Source: Nitrincola alkalilacustris (GTDB taxonomy: Bacteria > Pseudomonadota > Gammaproteobacteria > Pseudomonadales > Balneatricaceae). Taken from it: a stretch of 64,000 nt of DNA. The translations under genes and the position numbers were made by a program. The notes under the pieces are model-generated. The model saw only the letters and a list, made by a program, of their open reading frames with translations, searched no databases and was not told the DNA's origin. Position 1 is the first letter of the stretch; every line of letters begins with the position of its first letter. This document shows positions 1 through 10,139 of the stretch, one piece after another. The DNA lies in the NCBI RefSeq assembly GCF_008973755.1, contig NZ_WBOM01000007.1:62001-126000 (forward strand), written 5' to 3'.

Positions 1-2
1 CA

Positions 3-386
3 CATGCTGACTCCATCATGCAGGTATACAAAAGCGAATATTGCGGCTGCTGCAACGACTGGATCACTCATGTTGAGTCTGCCGGCATCAAGGTTGAAGC
101 TGTTAATATTGATGACATTTATGGCAAGAAGGCAGAGTTGGGCCTGCCACAGGAACTGGCCTCCTGTCATACAGGTGTGATTGATGGTTACCTGATTGAA
201 GGACATGTTCCCGCTGATGATATCCTGCGTCTGTTAAAAGAGAAGCCAGTGATCAAGGGGCTGTCAGTACCTGGCATGCCTCATGGCTCACCTGGCATGG
301 AAACAGGGCGTCTGGATCATTACAGAGTGTTTGCGTTTGACCAGTCCGGGCAAGCACCAGAAGTCTGGTCGGAATATAACCAGTAG
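3..386 (+). CDS. DUF411 family protein, 5' end outside the window
   Basis: Partial gene. The frame is open to the left edge of the window, so the real start (family members normally begin with a signal peptide) is probably upstream; the first Met is at 18. From that Met the protein shows C-G-C-C at residues 9-12, an ELASCHT block near 46-52, IEGHVP near 60 and PGMPHGSPGME near 85-95, the conserved signature of DUF411. Members are small, usually exported, cysteine-containing proteins often found with copper or other metal resistance genes; the precise role is unknown. No partner gene is visible here. Family assignment is firm, function is not. Confidence 0.85.
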   Translation, partial: HADSIMQVYKSEYCGCCNDWITHVESAGIKVEAVNIDDIYGKKAELGLPQELASCHTGVIDGYLIEGHVPADDILRLLKEKPVIKGLSVPGMPHGSPGMETGRLDHYRVFAFDQSGQAPEVWSEYNQ

Positions 387-390
387 TGAT

Positions 391-486
391 AGGTTGGGGT
401 CGATAGATTAGATAGGATAGATTGGGGTCAGAGTCGCTGACTCTGACCCCAATCTATCGACCCCAATCTATCCCCAATCTATCTCC
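391..486. repeat. REP-like palindrome, GCT loop, with decayed outer arms
   Basis: The core palindrome at 416-458 has 20-bp perfect arms around the trinucleotide GCT and contains the GGGGTCAGAGTC / GACTCTGACCCC core. Outside it the left arm carries an extra 14 bp of GATAGATT-like sequence relative to the right, so the outer part is a quasi-palindrome. It lies between the convergent DUF411 gene and the small membrane protein gene and may also stop transcription. Confidence 0.9.
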
Positions 487-493
487 AGCCTCT

Positions 494-760
494 TTACCAA
501 AGCGATAGGCAGAGTGCTGCCAGCAGGATACCCAGGATGTTGGCGATCATATCTATCCAGCAGAAACCTGAACCACGATAGTGATCCCATACCTCTTTTG
601 CCAGCCCGATCAGCAAGGCAATGCTGATCCCTGCCGTCAGACCCAGTAGCCAGCCAAAAAACAGTGTCAGTATCAGGCTGTACACCAGGTGCTGACGTTT
701 GTCGTGCTCCAGTAAATGCTGGCCCATTTTCAGTCGCAGTGTATAAATCATGCTTTTCAT
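494..760 (-). CDS. Small integral membrane protein, function unknown
   Basis: 88 residues with two or three hydrophobic segments (about 24-55 and 68-86). A DKRQH motif near residue 20, KEVWDHY in the middle and DMIANILG near the end recall small membrane proteins of the YfiM/DUF2279 or VanZ-like type, but I cannot assign a family with certainty. Its ATG overlaps the stop of the upstream glycosyltransferase gene by 4 bases (ATGA), so the two are translationally coupled and it is the last gene of the type I secretion operon. That context points to a cell-envelope role. Confidence 0.65.
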   Translation of the reverse strand: MKSMIYTLRLKMGQHLLEHDKRQHLVYSLILTLFFGWLLGLTAGISIALLIGLAKEVWDHYRGSGFCWIDMIANILGILLAALCLSLW

Positions 761-1902
761 GAGAGCAACTTGCCAGCTAAGTCTGAATAAAGCTTCAAAT
801 AGGCTTCCCCCATGACTCTGGATGTAAACAGTTCATGAAAACGTTGATGTCCTGCTTCCCCGAAGATCTTCCTCTGAGTAGGGTTGTCTGCCAGGTCAAG
901 CATGCTCTGTGCAAGTGCTTTACTGTTTGCTGGTGGGATGACAAGGCCCGTCTGTCGGTCGCTATTGACGAAACTTGTACCGGTGCCCAGTTCGCAAGTG
1001 ATTAAAGGAAGCTTAGCAATCTGAGCCTCCAGCAAACTGATGCCAAAGGCTTCTGATCGCAGGTGGGAAGGAAAAACAAACACACTGGCCAATGACAACA
1101 ATGCCCATTTATCAACTTCATCCACATCAGTGATAAAACGGATATTGCTGGCACCTGCTGCCTGCGCCCTTAACTCGCCCTCAAGTTCACCCTTGCCTGC
1201 GATGACGAGCGGCAAACCGGTCTGCCTCGCGGCATCCACCAGAAACGTCAGGCCCTTATAGTAGCGCAATGCACCAAGAAAAAGGAAAAACCCTCTACCC
1301 AGCTTTGCTTCCAGGTCAGTCATGCGCTGGCTTGGAACGTGTTCGAGACCTTCCGGATTCAGACCCAGATGAATCACCTGGGTTTTAGTCAAAAAGCGCT
1401 GGAGCACCGGACTGCTGTCGATATAGTTCTGCGAAGTGGCAACCACTCGATCCACACTTTGCAGAAAAGGACGGTTCAACAGCGCGTAGACCGCACCAGT
1501 AATCTTCTGTCTTACAACATCACTGTGATACGTGACGATGGATCGATAGCGGCGTTTGCGCTGGAACAGGTGTAACAAGTCCTGTACAGGGAAAGGGTGA
1601 TGAAATTGCACGATATCGGCCCACTCCGACAGGCGTCGGAACTGGCGCAGCATCTCCAGGCTGAAAGGCAGGGACGCAAAACTGAAATTCTGAGGGCAGA
1701 AGAAAACCTCTGTGCCGCACGCCCAGCGCTCGATACGAGACGAGGACTCGCGCGTGGTGACCAGCACACGGTGCTGCACCCCCTGGGGTGCAGTAGTGGC
1801 TGTTATATTGGCTATGCAGACACCAACACCGCCTATATCCTCAGGTGGCGCCGTCTTGTAAAGATGTAGAACGCGGATGGGCCGCTCAGCCCTCTGCAGC
1901 AT
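757..1902 (-). CDS. GT4 family glycosyltransferase in the secretion operon
   Basis: 381 residues with the two-domain GT-B layout. The N-terminal half holds VLHLYKTAPPEDIGGVG, typical of the acceptor domain; the C-terminal half has FLFLGALRYYKGL near 205 and a donor-binding EAFGISLLEAQ segment (E-x7-E) near 285-295. It should transfer a sugar from a nucleotide-sugar to a glycan at the cytoplasmic side of the inner membrane; donor and acceptor cannot be read from sequence. The start overlaps the 3' end of the TolC-like gene by 17 bases and the stop overlaps the next gene, so it belongs to the exporter operon. A glycosyltransferase welded to a type I exporter suggests that secretion and surface glycan assembly are co-regulated. 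Confidence 0.88.
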   Translation of the reverse strand: MLQRAERPIRVLHLYKTAPPEDIGGVGVCIANITATTAPQGVQHRVLVTTRESSSRIERWACGTEVFFCPQNFSFASLPFSLEMLRQFRRLSEWADIVQFHHPFPVQDLLHLFQRKRRYRSIVTYHSDVVRQKITGAVYALLNRPFLQSVDRVVATSQNYIDSSPVLQRFLTKTQVIHLGLNPEGLEHVPSQRMTDLEAKLGRGFFLFLGALRYYKGLTFLVDAARQTGLPLVIAGKGELEGELRAQAAGASNIRFITDVDEVDKWALLSLASVFVFPSHLRSEAFGISLLEAQIAKLPLITCELGTGTSFVNSDRQTGLVIPPANSKALAQSMLDLADNPTQRKIFGEAGHQRFHELFTSRVMGEAYLKLYSDLAGKLLS

Positions 1903-3247
1903 CAGATCTTACGCTCAACAGTTCATTAACCTGGATAATGTCACTCTCATCCAGGGTGCCACTCCAGCGTTTAAGAACCATGTAGCTCATGATGAAATTA
2001 TACTGAGACTCGAGCAAGTCACGATTGGCACTGAACTCAGCTCGGGTTCTATCCAGCACATCCACCACGTTGGTTATGCCAAAGCTGAAGCTTCGCTCTG
2101 CTGCTTCTCTCGCTTTTGAGGCCGACTCGAGAGCAACAAGTGCTGCGTGAATTTTGGAGATGGACGCCTTGCTGTTCAAGTAAGCAACACGGGTTTCTCT
2201 CATCACCTGGCGGCGCACTGTTTCAAGATCCTGCTGGGCCAGTGTAATACCCTCATAGGCAGCCTGATTTCTTGCCGATACCGAACCACCGGAAAAGAGG
2301 GGTATCTGGAAGTTAAGCGCTGCCACACCTGACTCCGTGCGGCCAGACTGGGCATTTTCGAACCCGATATTGGTTTGCTGAGCACTTAACGAGGCTGTAA
2401 CACGTGGAAGATGGCCACTGAAAGCCTCACGTTGTGCTGCACGTTGTGCATTCAGGGCTGCCATTCTTGCGATCAACTGATGATTGTTTGCGAGCGCCTG
2501 GTCTCGCCAGTAGTCCAAATCACTGAGTTGAAACCTTTCACCGAGATCGGGCTTTTCAGGCAGCCTTTTCAGTTTCTCATCAACCGGACGGCCGAGGATT
2601 TCGGTCAGACGCTCACGGGCTACCTGAACCTGATTATCAGCACTTATCTCGTCCGAGATGAGCCTGTCGAGCCGTGCTGCCACATCCAGTTGATCGGTAA
2701 TCGGGACCAACTGACGCTCAAACAGGGAATTTATACGTGACAGGTTCTGAGCCACAACCTCTTTTTCGGCACTGATCAGGGCCAGGCTGTCTTCAGCGGC
2801 AAGCACTTCAAAATAGCGCTGTATCAGATCAATAGTGGCATGTTGAATGTTATCCACACCCTCTGCTGACTGCTGCTCGGCAATGGCACGGTAACGCTGG
2901 TAGCTTTGCCAGACAGCGCGGTCGAACACGATCTGATTCAGAGAGATGGAGAAACGTTCTCCAGCATAGTCGGTCTCTGTCTGCCCGGAGCGATAGTGAG
3001 TCTGCGTGATGCGGGCATCAGCCGAGATCTGCGGCAGCAGCGACCCGAATGCTTCACGCTCACGATACTCGCCAAGGCGTGTACTCGCCTCGGCAGAGAT
3101 GATCCGCGGATCAGCAGACTGTGCCTGCTGATACAGTGTCAGCAAATCAGAATAGTAACCCGACTCGGTTACAGGTTGTTGTTCATCTGCCTGAGTCTGA
3201 TTAAATGTCAGCAGCAAAGCCAGCGTCAGCGTGCTTAATCGTTTCAT
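1886..3247 (-). CDS. TolC family outer-membrane protein of a type I secretion system
   Basis: 453 residues. A Sec signal peptide spans residues 1-20 (MKRLSTLTLALLLTF, cleavage probably after TQA). Two repeated outer-membrane efflux domains follow, with the long heptad-rich helices expected of the TolC tunnel. It should form the trimeric outer-membrane channel that docks on the adaptor encoded just upstream. The order ABC exporter, adaptor, channel on one strand with 9-14 bp gaps is the classic PrtDEF/HasDE arrangement and makes this the dedicated channel. Confidence 0.92.
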   Translation of the reverse strand: MKRLSTLTLALLLTFNQTQADEQQPVTESGYYSDLLTLYQQAQSADPRIISAEASTRLGEYREREAFGSLLPQISADARITQTHYRSGQTETDYAGERFSISLNQIVFDRAVWQSYQRYRAIAEQQSAEGVDNIQHATIDLIQRYFEVLAAEDSLALISAEKEVVAQNLSRINSLFERQLVPITDQLDVAARLDRLISDEISADNQVQVARERLTEILGRPVDEKLKRLPEKPDLGERFQLSDLDYWRDQALANNHQLIARMAALNAQRAAQREAFSGHLPRVTASLSAQQTNIGFENAQSGRTESGVAALNFQIPLFSGGSVSARNQAAYEGITLAQQDLETVRRQVMRETRVAYLNSKASISKIHAALVALESASKAREAAERSFSFGITNVVDVLDRTRAEFSANRDLLESQYNFIMSYMVLKRWSGTLDESDIIQVNELLSVRSDAAEG

Positions 3248-3256
3248 GCCGATCCT

Positions 3257-4582
3257 TTAGTCTTCAATCATCGAACGTGCAAAGGCATTGGTTGCCGGCT
3301 GAACGAGGTACTGCAGCATTGTGCGCTCACCAGTATTGATCAGCACTTCCGCAGGCATGCCGGGAACCAGCATCAGATCACCAAGTGTTCTGCGCCCTGT
3401 ATCGGTCAGCTCTATTCGGCTCAGATAGTAGGGCATACCTGTCTGTTCATTAATCAGGCGATCCGCCGAAATATGGGTGACACGGCCTTCAATCACGGGT
3501 GTTGTCGCACTCTTGAAGGCACTGAAGCGCACATCTGCCAGCTTCCCGACATCAACCCGATCGATATCGATGGGGGATATCTGAGCCTCCACTATCAGCT
3601 CTTCCGATGCGGGCACTATATCCAGAATAGGTGTGCCCGACTGCACGACACCACCGATTGTATGCACTTTCATACCGAGCACCATCCCGGTATCCGGTGC
3701 CGTGATCACAGTACGGTTCACGCGATCCAGCAGTGCGCCGGCACGTTCGCGCAGATCGAAATTCCGAGTCTGAATTTCAGAGAGTTGGTTTACCACCTGC
3801 GTATGAAACTCTTTTTGCAGCTGTAAAATCTGCAGACGAGTTTCACCCTGCTGTATCCTGGTTCGAGCGATGGTTGATTGATACTCGGCAATCTCGCCCT
3901 TGAGCTGAGAAAGGTTGCGCTCCAGCTCACGCAGGCGCTGCTTGTCTACAAAACCATCGGACAACAACTCAGAGAGATCTTTCATCTCAGACTCATACGA
4001 GGTCATCAGTTCCTGCTTGCTGCTGATGATCGATTGCAGGCCACTGATCTGCTCCGTCAGTTGCGAGATGCGTTGCTCCAGAACACCGACTTCACCGCGG
4101 TGAGCGTTCATGCGTGCGGTAAACACCTGATTTTCGCTCTGCATCGACTCGATGACACGCAGGTCCATCAGGTCAAAATCTTCCGGGTAGACAACCTCTT
4201 CGAGTTGATCTCGCTCAGCGCGCAAGCGGGCTTCCAGCGCGCGCATGGCGATCATCTGGCTGCGCGTCATCTCAAGCTCTGCACGCGGCTGTGTATCATC
4301 GATTGTCAGCAGCACATCGCCGACGGTGACCAGATCTCCGTCGCGCACCTCAATGGTGCGCACGATGCCACCTTCGAGATGTTGCACGGTTTTACGATAG
4401 CTCTTCACGGTCACAACGCCCTGCGCCAGAGCTGCACTGTCGAGCGGTGCAACGGCTGCCCAGGTTCCGAACATGCCAAAGGTGATAAACAGAATAATCA
4501 TACCGATGATCCGGGGGGCTTTGTCCGAAACATCCAGCGTGAAGTCTCCCTCACGAATTGCCTGTAGCGCCTCTTTACTCAT
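3257..4582 (-). CDS. HlyD/PrtE family periplasmic adaptor of the type I secretion system
   Basis: 441 residues. One transmembrane helix near 24-44 anchors it in the inner membrane; a lipoyl-like half motif follows (VKSYRKTVQHLEGGIV), then a long coiled coil (about 95-275) and the second lipoyl half and beta-barrel (ITAPDTGMVLGMKVHTIGG near 293-311). It ends with the family-typical YLVQPATNAFARSM. It should bridge the ABC exporter and the TolC-like channel. The ABC exporter gene lies 13 bp upstream and the TolC gene 9 bp downstream. Length and architecture are normal. Confidence 0.94.
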   Translation of the reverse strand: MSKEALQAIREGDFTLDVSDKAPRIIGMIILFITFGMFGTWAAVAPLDSAALAQGVVTVKSYRKTVQHLEGGIVRTIEVRDGDLVTVGDVLLTIDDTQPRAELEMTRSQMIAMRALEARLRAERDQLEEVVYPEDFDLMDLRVIESMQSENQVFTARMNAHRGEVGVLEQRISQLTEQISGLQSIISSKQELMTSYESEMKDLSELLSDGFVDKQRLRELERNLSQLKGEIAEYQSTIARTRIQQGETRLQILQLQKEFHTQVVNQLSEIQTRNFDLRERAGALLDRVNRTVITAPDTGMVLGMKVHTIGGVVQSGTPILDIVPASEELIVEAQISPIDIDRVDVGKLADVRFSAFKSATTPVIEGRVTHISADRLINEQTGMPYYLSRIELTDTGRRTLGDLMLVPGMPAEVLINTGERTMLQYLVQPATNAFARSMIED

Positions 4583-4595
4583 TGAATACCTCTAC

Positions 4596-6335
4596 TCACG
4601 CCTGGCCTGAGCCGCTGACAGTTGGCTTGATGGGGCTGACCGTTGCCTGTGCTGCGCGTGCAGCACTGTTCAGTTCAGCCAGCACCTTGTCCCGGTCACC
4701 AAACATGGTCATCACGCCCTCTTTCAGCAGCATCAGCTTCTGCACCTGAGACAGCACATTGATTCGATGAGTGATGATAAAGACCGTCGCACCCGATTGC
4801 TTGAGGTTGGTCAATGCCTGGGCCAATGCGGCCTCGCCCTGATCATCCAGATTCGAATTGGGTTCATCCAGCACGATCAGGCAGGGGTCACCGTAAACCG
4901 CACGGGCCAGGCCGATACGCTGGCGCTGACCGCCCGACAGAGCGCCGCCGGTAGCACCTATCACCGTGTCATAACCTTCGGGCAGTCGCAGTACCATCTC
5001 ATGCACACCGGCAAGCGTGGCTGCCTTGACGACCGCGTCAGGGTCTATATCACCAAAACGGGCAATATTCTCACTGATGGTGCCTTCAAACAGCTCAATA
5101 TCCTGAGGCAGATAACCGATATAAGGACCCAGAGCGGTGCGGTCCCAACTGTAGATATCGGCACCATCGAGCCTGATCTTGCCGCCCATGCTGGGCCAGA
5201 TGCCCAACAGCGCTCGTGCCAGCGTGGACTTGCCTGCCGCACTCGGGCCGATAATGCCAACCATTTCGCCGGCATTCACCTGAAAACTGACCCCTTTGAT
5301 GATGGGAGTACGCGAGCCTGGCGCTGCCACAATGACATTTTCTGCCTGAATATGACCCTTGGGGGCCGGTAGTGCCATACGCTCAGGGTCGGCTTCCACC
5401 TTCTCGAGCATCTCATTAAGACGCCCGTACTGCGCACGTGCAGTTACAAACTGCTTCCATACGCCGATCATCTGATCAATGGGGGCCAATGCCCTGCCGA
5501 GCAGGATGGAACCGGCAATCATCAGCCCGGGCGTGATCTGCTGCTGCACCGCCAGATAGGCGCCTATGCCGAGCACCAGCGACTGAAATATCAAGCGCAA
5601 TGTCTTGGACAAAGAGGTCAGAACCCCTGAGCGATCACTGGCAATACTCTGCAGCGCCAGTACCTTGCGATTCTTCAGCTGCCAGCGCTCACGGATGCGC
5701 TCCAGCATGCCCATGGACTCAACCACTTCGGCATTTCTAAGATTCTTGGTTGTAAAGTTCATCGCAGAGGTGTTTTCTCTGTTGGCTTCACCCAGTGCCT
5801 TACTGGTGACTTTCTCGTTGATGATCGCCAGCGTCGTGAGAACAATCACGCTGAACACCGCCATCCAGCCAAACCAGGGGTGGAACATGAACATGATCGC
5901 GATATAGATGGGTACCCAGGGGGAGTCGAAAAATGCAAAAAGGCCATTGCCGGTGATGAACTGACGCAGCCCGGTAAGATCCATCAGCGGTTGTGCTGAA
6001 GCCTGCATGCCGCCGGTATGCAGCGCCTGTTTGAAGCTGACATCATAGAGGCGACCGCCCAGCAGCGTATCGATCCGTGTGCTGACGCGCACCATGATCC
6101 GGGAACGAACCCACTCCAGCCCACCCATGGTGGTCATCAGCAGCAGCATCACCAGGGTCAGCATGACCAGTGTTGAAACACTGCCGCTGGTAATGACACG
6201 ATCATAAAGCTGCAGCATATACAAAGCCGGTACCAGCATCAGCAGGTTGACAAACATGCTGAAAAAACCAACATTCATAAAGCTGGATCGGCAAGCGTCC
6301 AGAACGGCTTCAAGATCCGTTCGCTTTTTCTGCAT
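4596..6335 (-). CDS. PrtD-like type I secretion permease/ATPase
   Basis: 579 residues, the usual size of PrtD/HasD/RsaD exporters that lack the N-terminal peptidase domain. An N-terminal ABC transmembrane domain (about 20-300) is followed by a nucleotide-binding domain with Walker A GPSAAGKST at 363-371, signature LSGGQ at 466-470 and Walker B LIVLDEP at 487-493. It should recognise C-terminal, uncleaved signals of cytoplasmic substrates and drive their export in one step. First gene of the operon; a roughly 300-bp divergent spacer separates it from manC. The DUF4214 proteins and the Calx-beta protease in this window are its most likely cargo (inference). Confidence 0.93.
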   Translation of the reverse strand: MQKKRTDLEAVLDACRSSFMNVGFFSMFVNLLMLVPALYMLQLYDRVITSGSVSTLVMLTLVMLLLMTTMGGLEWVRSRIMVRVSTRIDTLLGGRLYDVSFKQALHTGGMQASAQPLMDLTGLRQFITGNGLFAFFDSPWVPIYIAIMFMFHPWFGWMAVFSVIVLTTLAIINEKVTSKALGEANRENTSAMNFTTKNLRNAEVVESMGMLERIRERWQLKNRKVLALQSIASDRSGVLTSLSKTLRLIFQSLVLGIGAYLAVQQQITPGLMIAGSILLGRALAPIDQMIGVWKQFVTARAQYGRLNEMLEKVEADPERMALPAPKGHIQAENVIVAAPGSRTPIIKGVSFQVNAGEMVGIIGPSAAGKSTLARALLGIWPSMGGKIRLDGADIYSWDRTALGPYIGYLPQDIELFEGTISENIARFGDIDPDAVVKAATLAGVHEMVLRLPEGYDTVIGATGGALSGGQRQRIGLARAVYGDPCLIVLDEPNSNLDDQGEAALAQALTNLKQSGATVFIITHRINVLSQVQKLMLLKEGVMTMFGDRDKVLAELNSAARAAQATVSPIKPTVSGSGQA

Positions 6336-6634
6336 AACAGGCTCCGTGTGGGAAGGGGTTTGTTACAGGCATCAGCATCAAAAATGTGGGTAAGACATTA
6401 TTCAGGTTGCCCCGCTCATCAAGCGACAGGCGTGTCCTGTCAGTGTTTTGATTAGAGGGATAAATGCTCTACGCGTTCAATAAAGGCAGCGATTGTATCA
6501 CGTTGATAAGATCAAATTCCATGGTTTGTCAACTATCATTCCTGCACTGATGTGGACTCATGTCCTGAGTTGGTGGATAATTAGCGGCTCAAAAACTGCA
6601 CAACGTCACCACTTCCAGATATTCAGGATTGATA
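6336..6634. promoter_or_regulatory. Divergent spacer between the secretion operon and manC
   Basis: About 300 bp without a convincing gene, between the leftward exporter operon and the rightward polysaccharide operon, so both promoters should lie here. An AGGA ribosome-binding site at about 6625-6628 precedes the ATG of manC at 6635. I do not see a clear sigma-70 hexamer pair or operator, so no individual promoter is called. Confidence 0.4.
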
Positions 6635-8044
6635 ATGCTCATACCCGTCATAATGGCCGGAGGCAATGGAAGCCGTCTCTGGCCCATGTCGCGACACAGT
6701 ACCCCAAAACAATTTCTCTCGCTGACGGGTGATGACAGTCTGCTGCAGCAGACCATCGAAAGGCTCAGACCCTTGCAGCACGGCTCCCCCATCATCGTCA
6801 CGAACAGCGAGCACCGCTTTCTGGTGGCTGAGCAGCTCAGAGAGATCAGTGTCACTGCGCACGATATCATCCTTGAGCCGGTTTCCCGCAACACCGCACC
6901 AGCCGTTGCGCTGGCAGCGATTGCTGCGAAGCGCGAAACCGACCCGGTGCTGCTGGTACTGGCTGCAGATCATCACTTTGAAAATCCAGCTGCGCTGATA
7001 GAAGCCATCAATAAAGGCATGCAGCTGGCAGAGCAGGGGCTCATGGTCACCTTCGGGATCAAGCCGACACGTCCAGAAACCGGATTTGGCTATATTCATC
7101 GTGGTGAGGCACTGTCTGAGGCAGGCCATCGAATAGATCGATTTGTCGAAAAACCGGACCTTGCCACAGCAACAGACTATGTCAGCTCAGGAAACTATCT
7201 CTGGAACAGCGGCATGTTCATGTTCCGTGCTTCCCGATACCTGGAAGAGTTGCAGAAGCATCATCCCGAGATACTCACCGCCTGCGAGCAGGCGATCGGC
7301 AGTGCAACCAGAGATCTCGACTTCGTGCGCCTGGACCACGATCTGTTTGCGGCCTCCCCGGATGACTCAATCGACTATGCCGTGATGGAAAAAACCGATG
7401 CAGCAGCGGTTGTCGAACTGGATGCCGGATGGAGCGACGTCGGCAGCTGGCAGGCTCTGTGGGAAGTCAACGAAAAGGACGAGAACGACAATGTATGCCA
7501 GGGCGATGTTATCACTGTAGACAGCCACGGCTCTTTCATCAGTGCCCAACACCGCCTTGTCACCACCCTGGGTGTACAGGACCTGATCGTCGTCGAAACC
7601 AAAGACGCCGTCCTCGTCGCAGATAAGGGTCAGAGTCAAAATGTGAAGGCGATTGTGGATCAGCTTAAATCGGCTCAGCGCTCAGAGTATATTACTCATC
7701 CACATGTTCCACGGCCCTGGGGTGAGTTCGACACCATCGACTCGGGCGATCGCTATCAGGTCAAGCGGATCACCGTTAATCCCGGGCAGCGCCTGTCTTT
7801 GCAACTTCACTATCACAGAGCAGAGCACTGGATCGTGGTATCCGGTACCGCGCGTGTTGTCTGTGGCGATAAAGAGCAGATCCTGACAGAAAACCAGTCA
7901 ACCTATATTCCGTTGGGCGTGAAGCATAGCCTCGAAAACCCGGGCAAAGTCCCGCTGGAACTGATCGAGGTGCAGTCAGGTAACTATCTGGGTGAAGATG
8001 ATATTGTCCGCTTTGAGGATATGTACGGTCGATGCCCGCCCTGA
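6635..8044 (+). CDS. manC: Mannose-1-phosphate guanylyltransferase / mannose-6-phosphate isomerase
   Basis: 469 residues from the ATG at 6635; a TTG two codons earlier is less likely because the AGGA site is best spaced for the ATG. The N-terminal nucleotidyltransferase carries GGNGSRLWPMSR near residues 9-20 and FVEKPD near 170; the C-terminal cupin/phosphomannose isomerase domain carries PWGEFDTI and the metal-binding PGQRLSLQLHYHRAEHW near 385-400. The bifunctional enzyme makes GDP-mannose from mannose-1-phosphate and GTP and can also isomerise fructose-6-phosphate. It begins the sugar pathway continued by the next two genes and heads the polysaccharide operon. Confidence 0.96.
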   Translation: MLIPVIMAGGNGSRLWPMSRHSTPKQFLSLTGDDSLLQQTIERLRPLQHGSPIIVTNSEHRFLVAEQLREISVTAHDIILEPVSRNTAPAVALAAIAAKRETDPVLLVLAADHHFENPAALIEAINKGMQLAEQGLMVTFGIKPTRPETGFGYIHRGEALSEAGHRIDRFVEKPDLATATDYVSSGNYLWNSGMFMFRASRYLEELQKHHPEILTACEQAIGSATRDLDFVRLDHDLFAASPDDSIDYAVMEKTDAAAVVELDAGWSDVGSWQALWEVNEKDENDNVCQGDVITVDSHGSFISAQHRLVTTLGVQDLIVVETKDAVLVADKGQSQNVKAIVDQLKSAQRSEYITHPHVPRPWGEFDTIDSGDRYQVKRITVNPGQRLSLQLHYHRAEHWIVVSGTARVVCGDKEQILTENQSTYIPLGVKHSLENPGKVPLELIEVQSGNYLGEDDIVRFEDMYGRCPP

Positions 8045-9109
<1,065 letters not shown>

Positions 9110-9158
9110 AGGCGCACGCCTTGGCTGACACACAGGAAGTCATAAACAGGAGATGGCC

Positions 9159-10139
9159 ATGTCAGACCCCAGCAGAATACTGATTACCGGTGCCAGCGGG
9201 TTTGTTGGACAACACCTGTTGCCGGCGTTGCAGTCAGCTTATCCACAGGCCGTACTGACAGCGACAGGTCATAGCCGTGTGGATGGGGATAGTCCTGCAG
9301 ATGGTAATGGCAAGGTTGCTTTCAAGGAGCTGGATATCACCGACCCGCGTGCCGTCAGCCACCTGATTGAACAGCTTAAGCCGGATGCCGTCATTCATAT
9401 GGCGGCACAGTCGAATGTGCCCCAGAGTTTCAGAGAGCCTGAGCGCACCTGGCAGATCAACCTTCAGGGTAGTCTGAATCTTTTTGCGGCCTTGCGAGAG
9501 CACGCGCCCCGATCGCTTCTGCTGCAGATTGGGTCATCAGACATGTACGGCACAAGCTTCAAACAGGGGGGAGCGGTAACAGAGCAACACCTGTTGCAGC
9601 CCCTGAACCCTTACGCGGCCAGCAAGGCGGCGGCAGATCTGGCCGCCTATGAACTCTCTCAGACCAGTGATATCAGGGTGATACGTGCGCGCCCCTTCAA
9701 CCATACCGGCCCGGGCCAGAGTGAAGCCTTTGTCGTGAGTGCCTTTGCCGCACAGATGGCGCGTGCAGAGCGTGGTGAGCTGGATGAGATCAATGTGGGC
9801 GACCTCTCGGCCCAGCGCGACTTTCTGCACGTTCAGGATGTCGTCAGTGCTTACACGACACTGCTGTCTCAGGCCGGGCGTTTTGAATCCGGTGAGTGTG
9901 TGAACATCTCATCAGGCAGGCCTGTTTCCGTGCAGCAGGTACTGGATCAACTGTTGCAACTGGCAAGTGTACGAGTGGTCGTCAAACAGGACCCGGCACG
10001 GATGCGACCCAGTGATATACCTTTTGCCGTGGGCGACAACACCCGCCTCTCAACCCGAACAGGTTGGGTACCCGCCATCACCTTCGAGCAACTGATGTCG
10101 GATGTGCTCGATTACTGGCGTTCCGCAACCTCGTCATGA
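9159..10139 (+). CDS. rmd: GDP-4-keto-6-deoxy-D-mannose reductase (Rmd-like)
   Basis: 326 residues. Two ATGs (9153, 9159) follow an AGGAG at 9148-9152; the first abuts it, so 9159 is preferred. Rossmann motif GASGFVGQHL near residue 12, catalytic Y-x3-K in NPYAASKAAADL near 150, and RPFNHTGPGQ near 180. The direct position after gmd and the extended-SDR motifs fit Rmd, which makes GDP-D-rhamnose, rather than Fcl, which makes GDP-L-fucose and has a different active-site context; a GDP-6-deoxy-talose reductase remains possible. The stop overlaps the start of the next gene. Confidence 0.85.
   Translation: MSDPSRILITGASGFVGQHLLPALQSAYPQAVLTATGHSRVDGDSPADGNGKVAFKELDITDPRAVSHLIEQLKPDAVIHMAAQSNVPQSFREPERTWQINLQGSLNLFAALREHAPRSLLLQIGSSDMYGTSFKQGGAVTEQHLLQPLNPYAASKAAADLAAYELSQTSDIRVIRARPFNHTGPGQSEAFVVSAFAAQMARAERGELDEINVGDLSAQRDFLHVQDVVSAYTTLLSQAGRFESGECVNISSGRPVSVQQVLDQLLQLASVRVVVKQDPARMRPSDIPFAVGDNTRLSTRTGWVPAITFEQLMSDVLDYWRSATSS

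Noticed and set aside
1040-2740. Several plus-strand open frames opposite the glycosyltransferase and TolC-like genes
   Set aside because: They have no family resemblance, no ribosome-binding sites and lie antisense to clear genes; shadows of biased coding sequence.
6493-6732. Small open frame in the exporter-manC spacer
   Set aside because: Runs into manC in another frame, no similarity, no ribosome-binding site.
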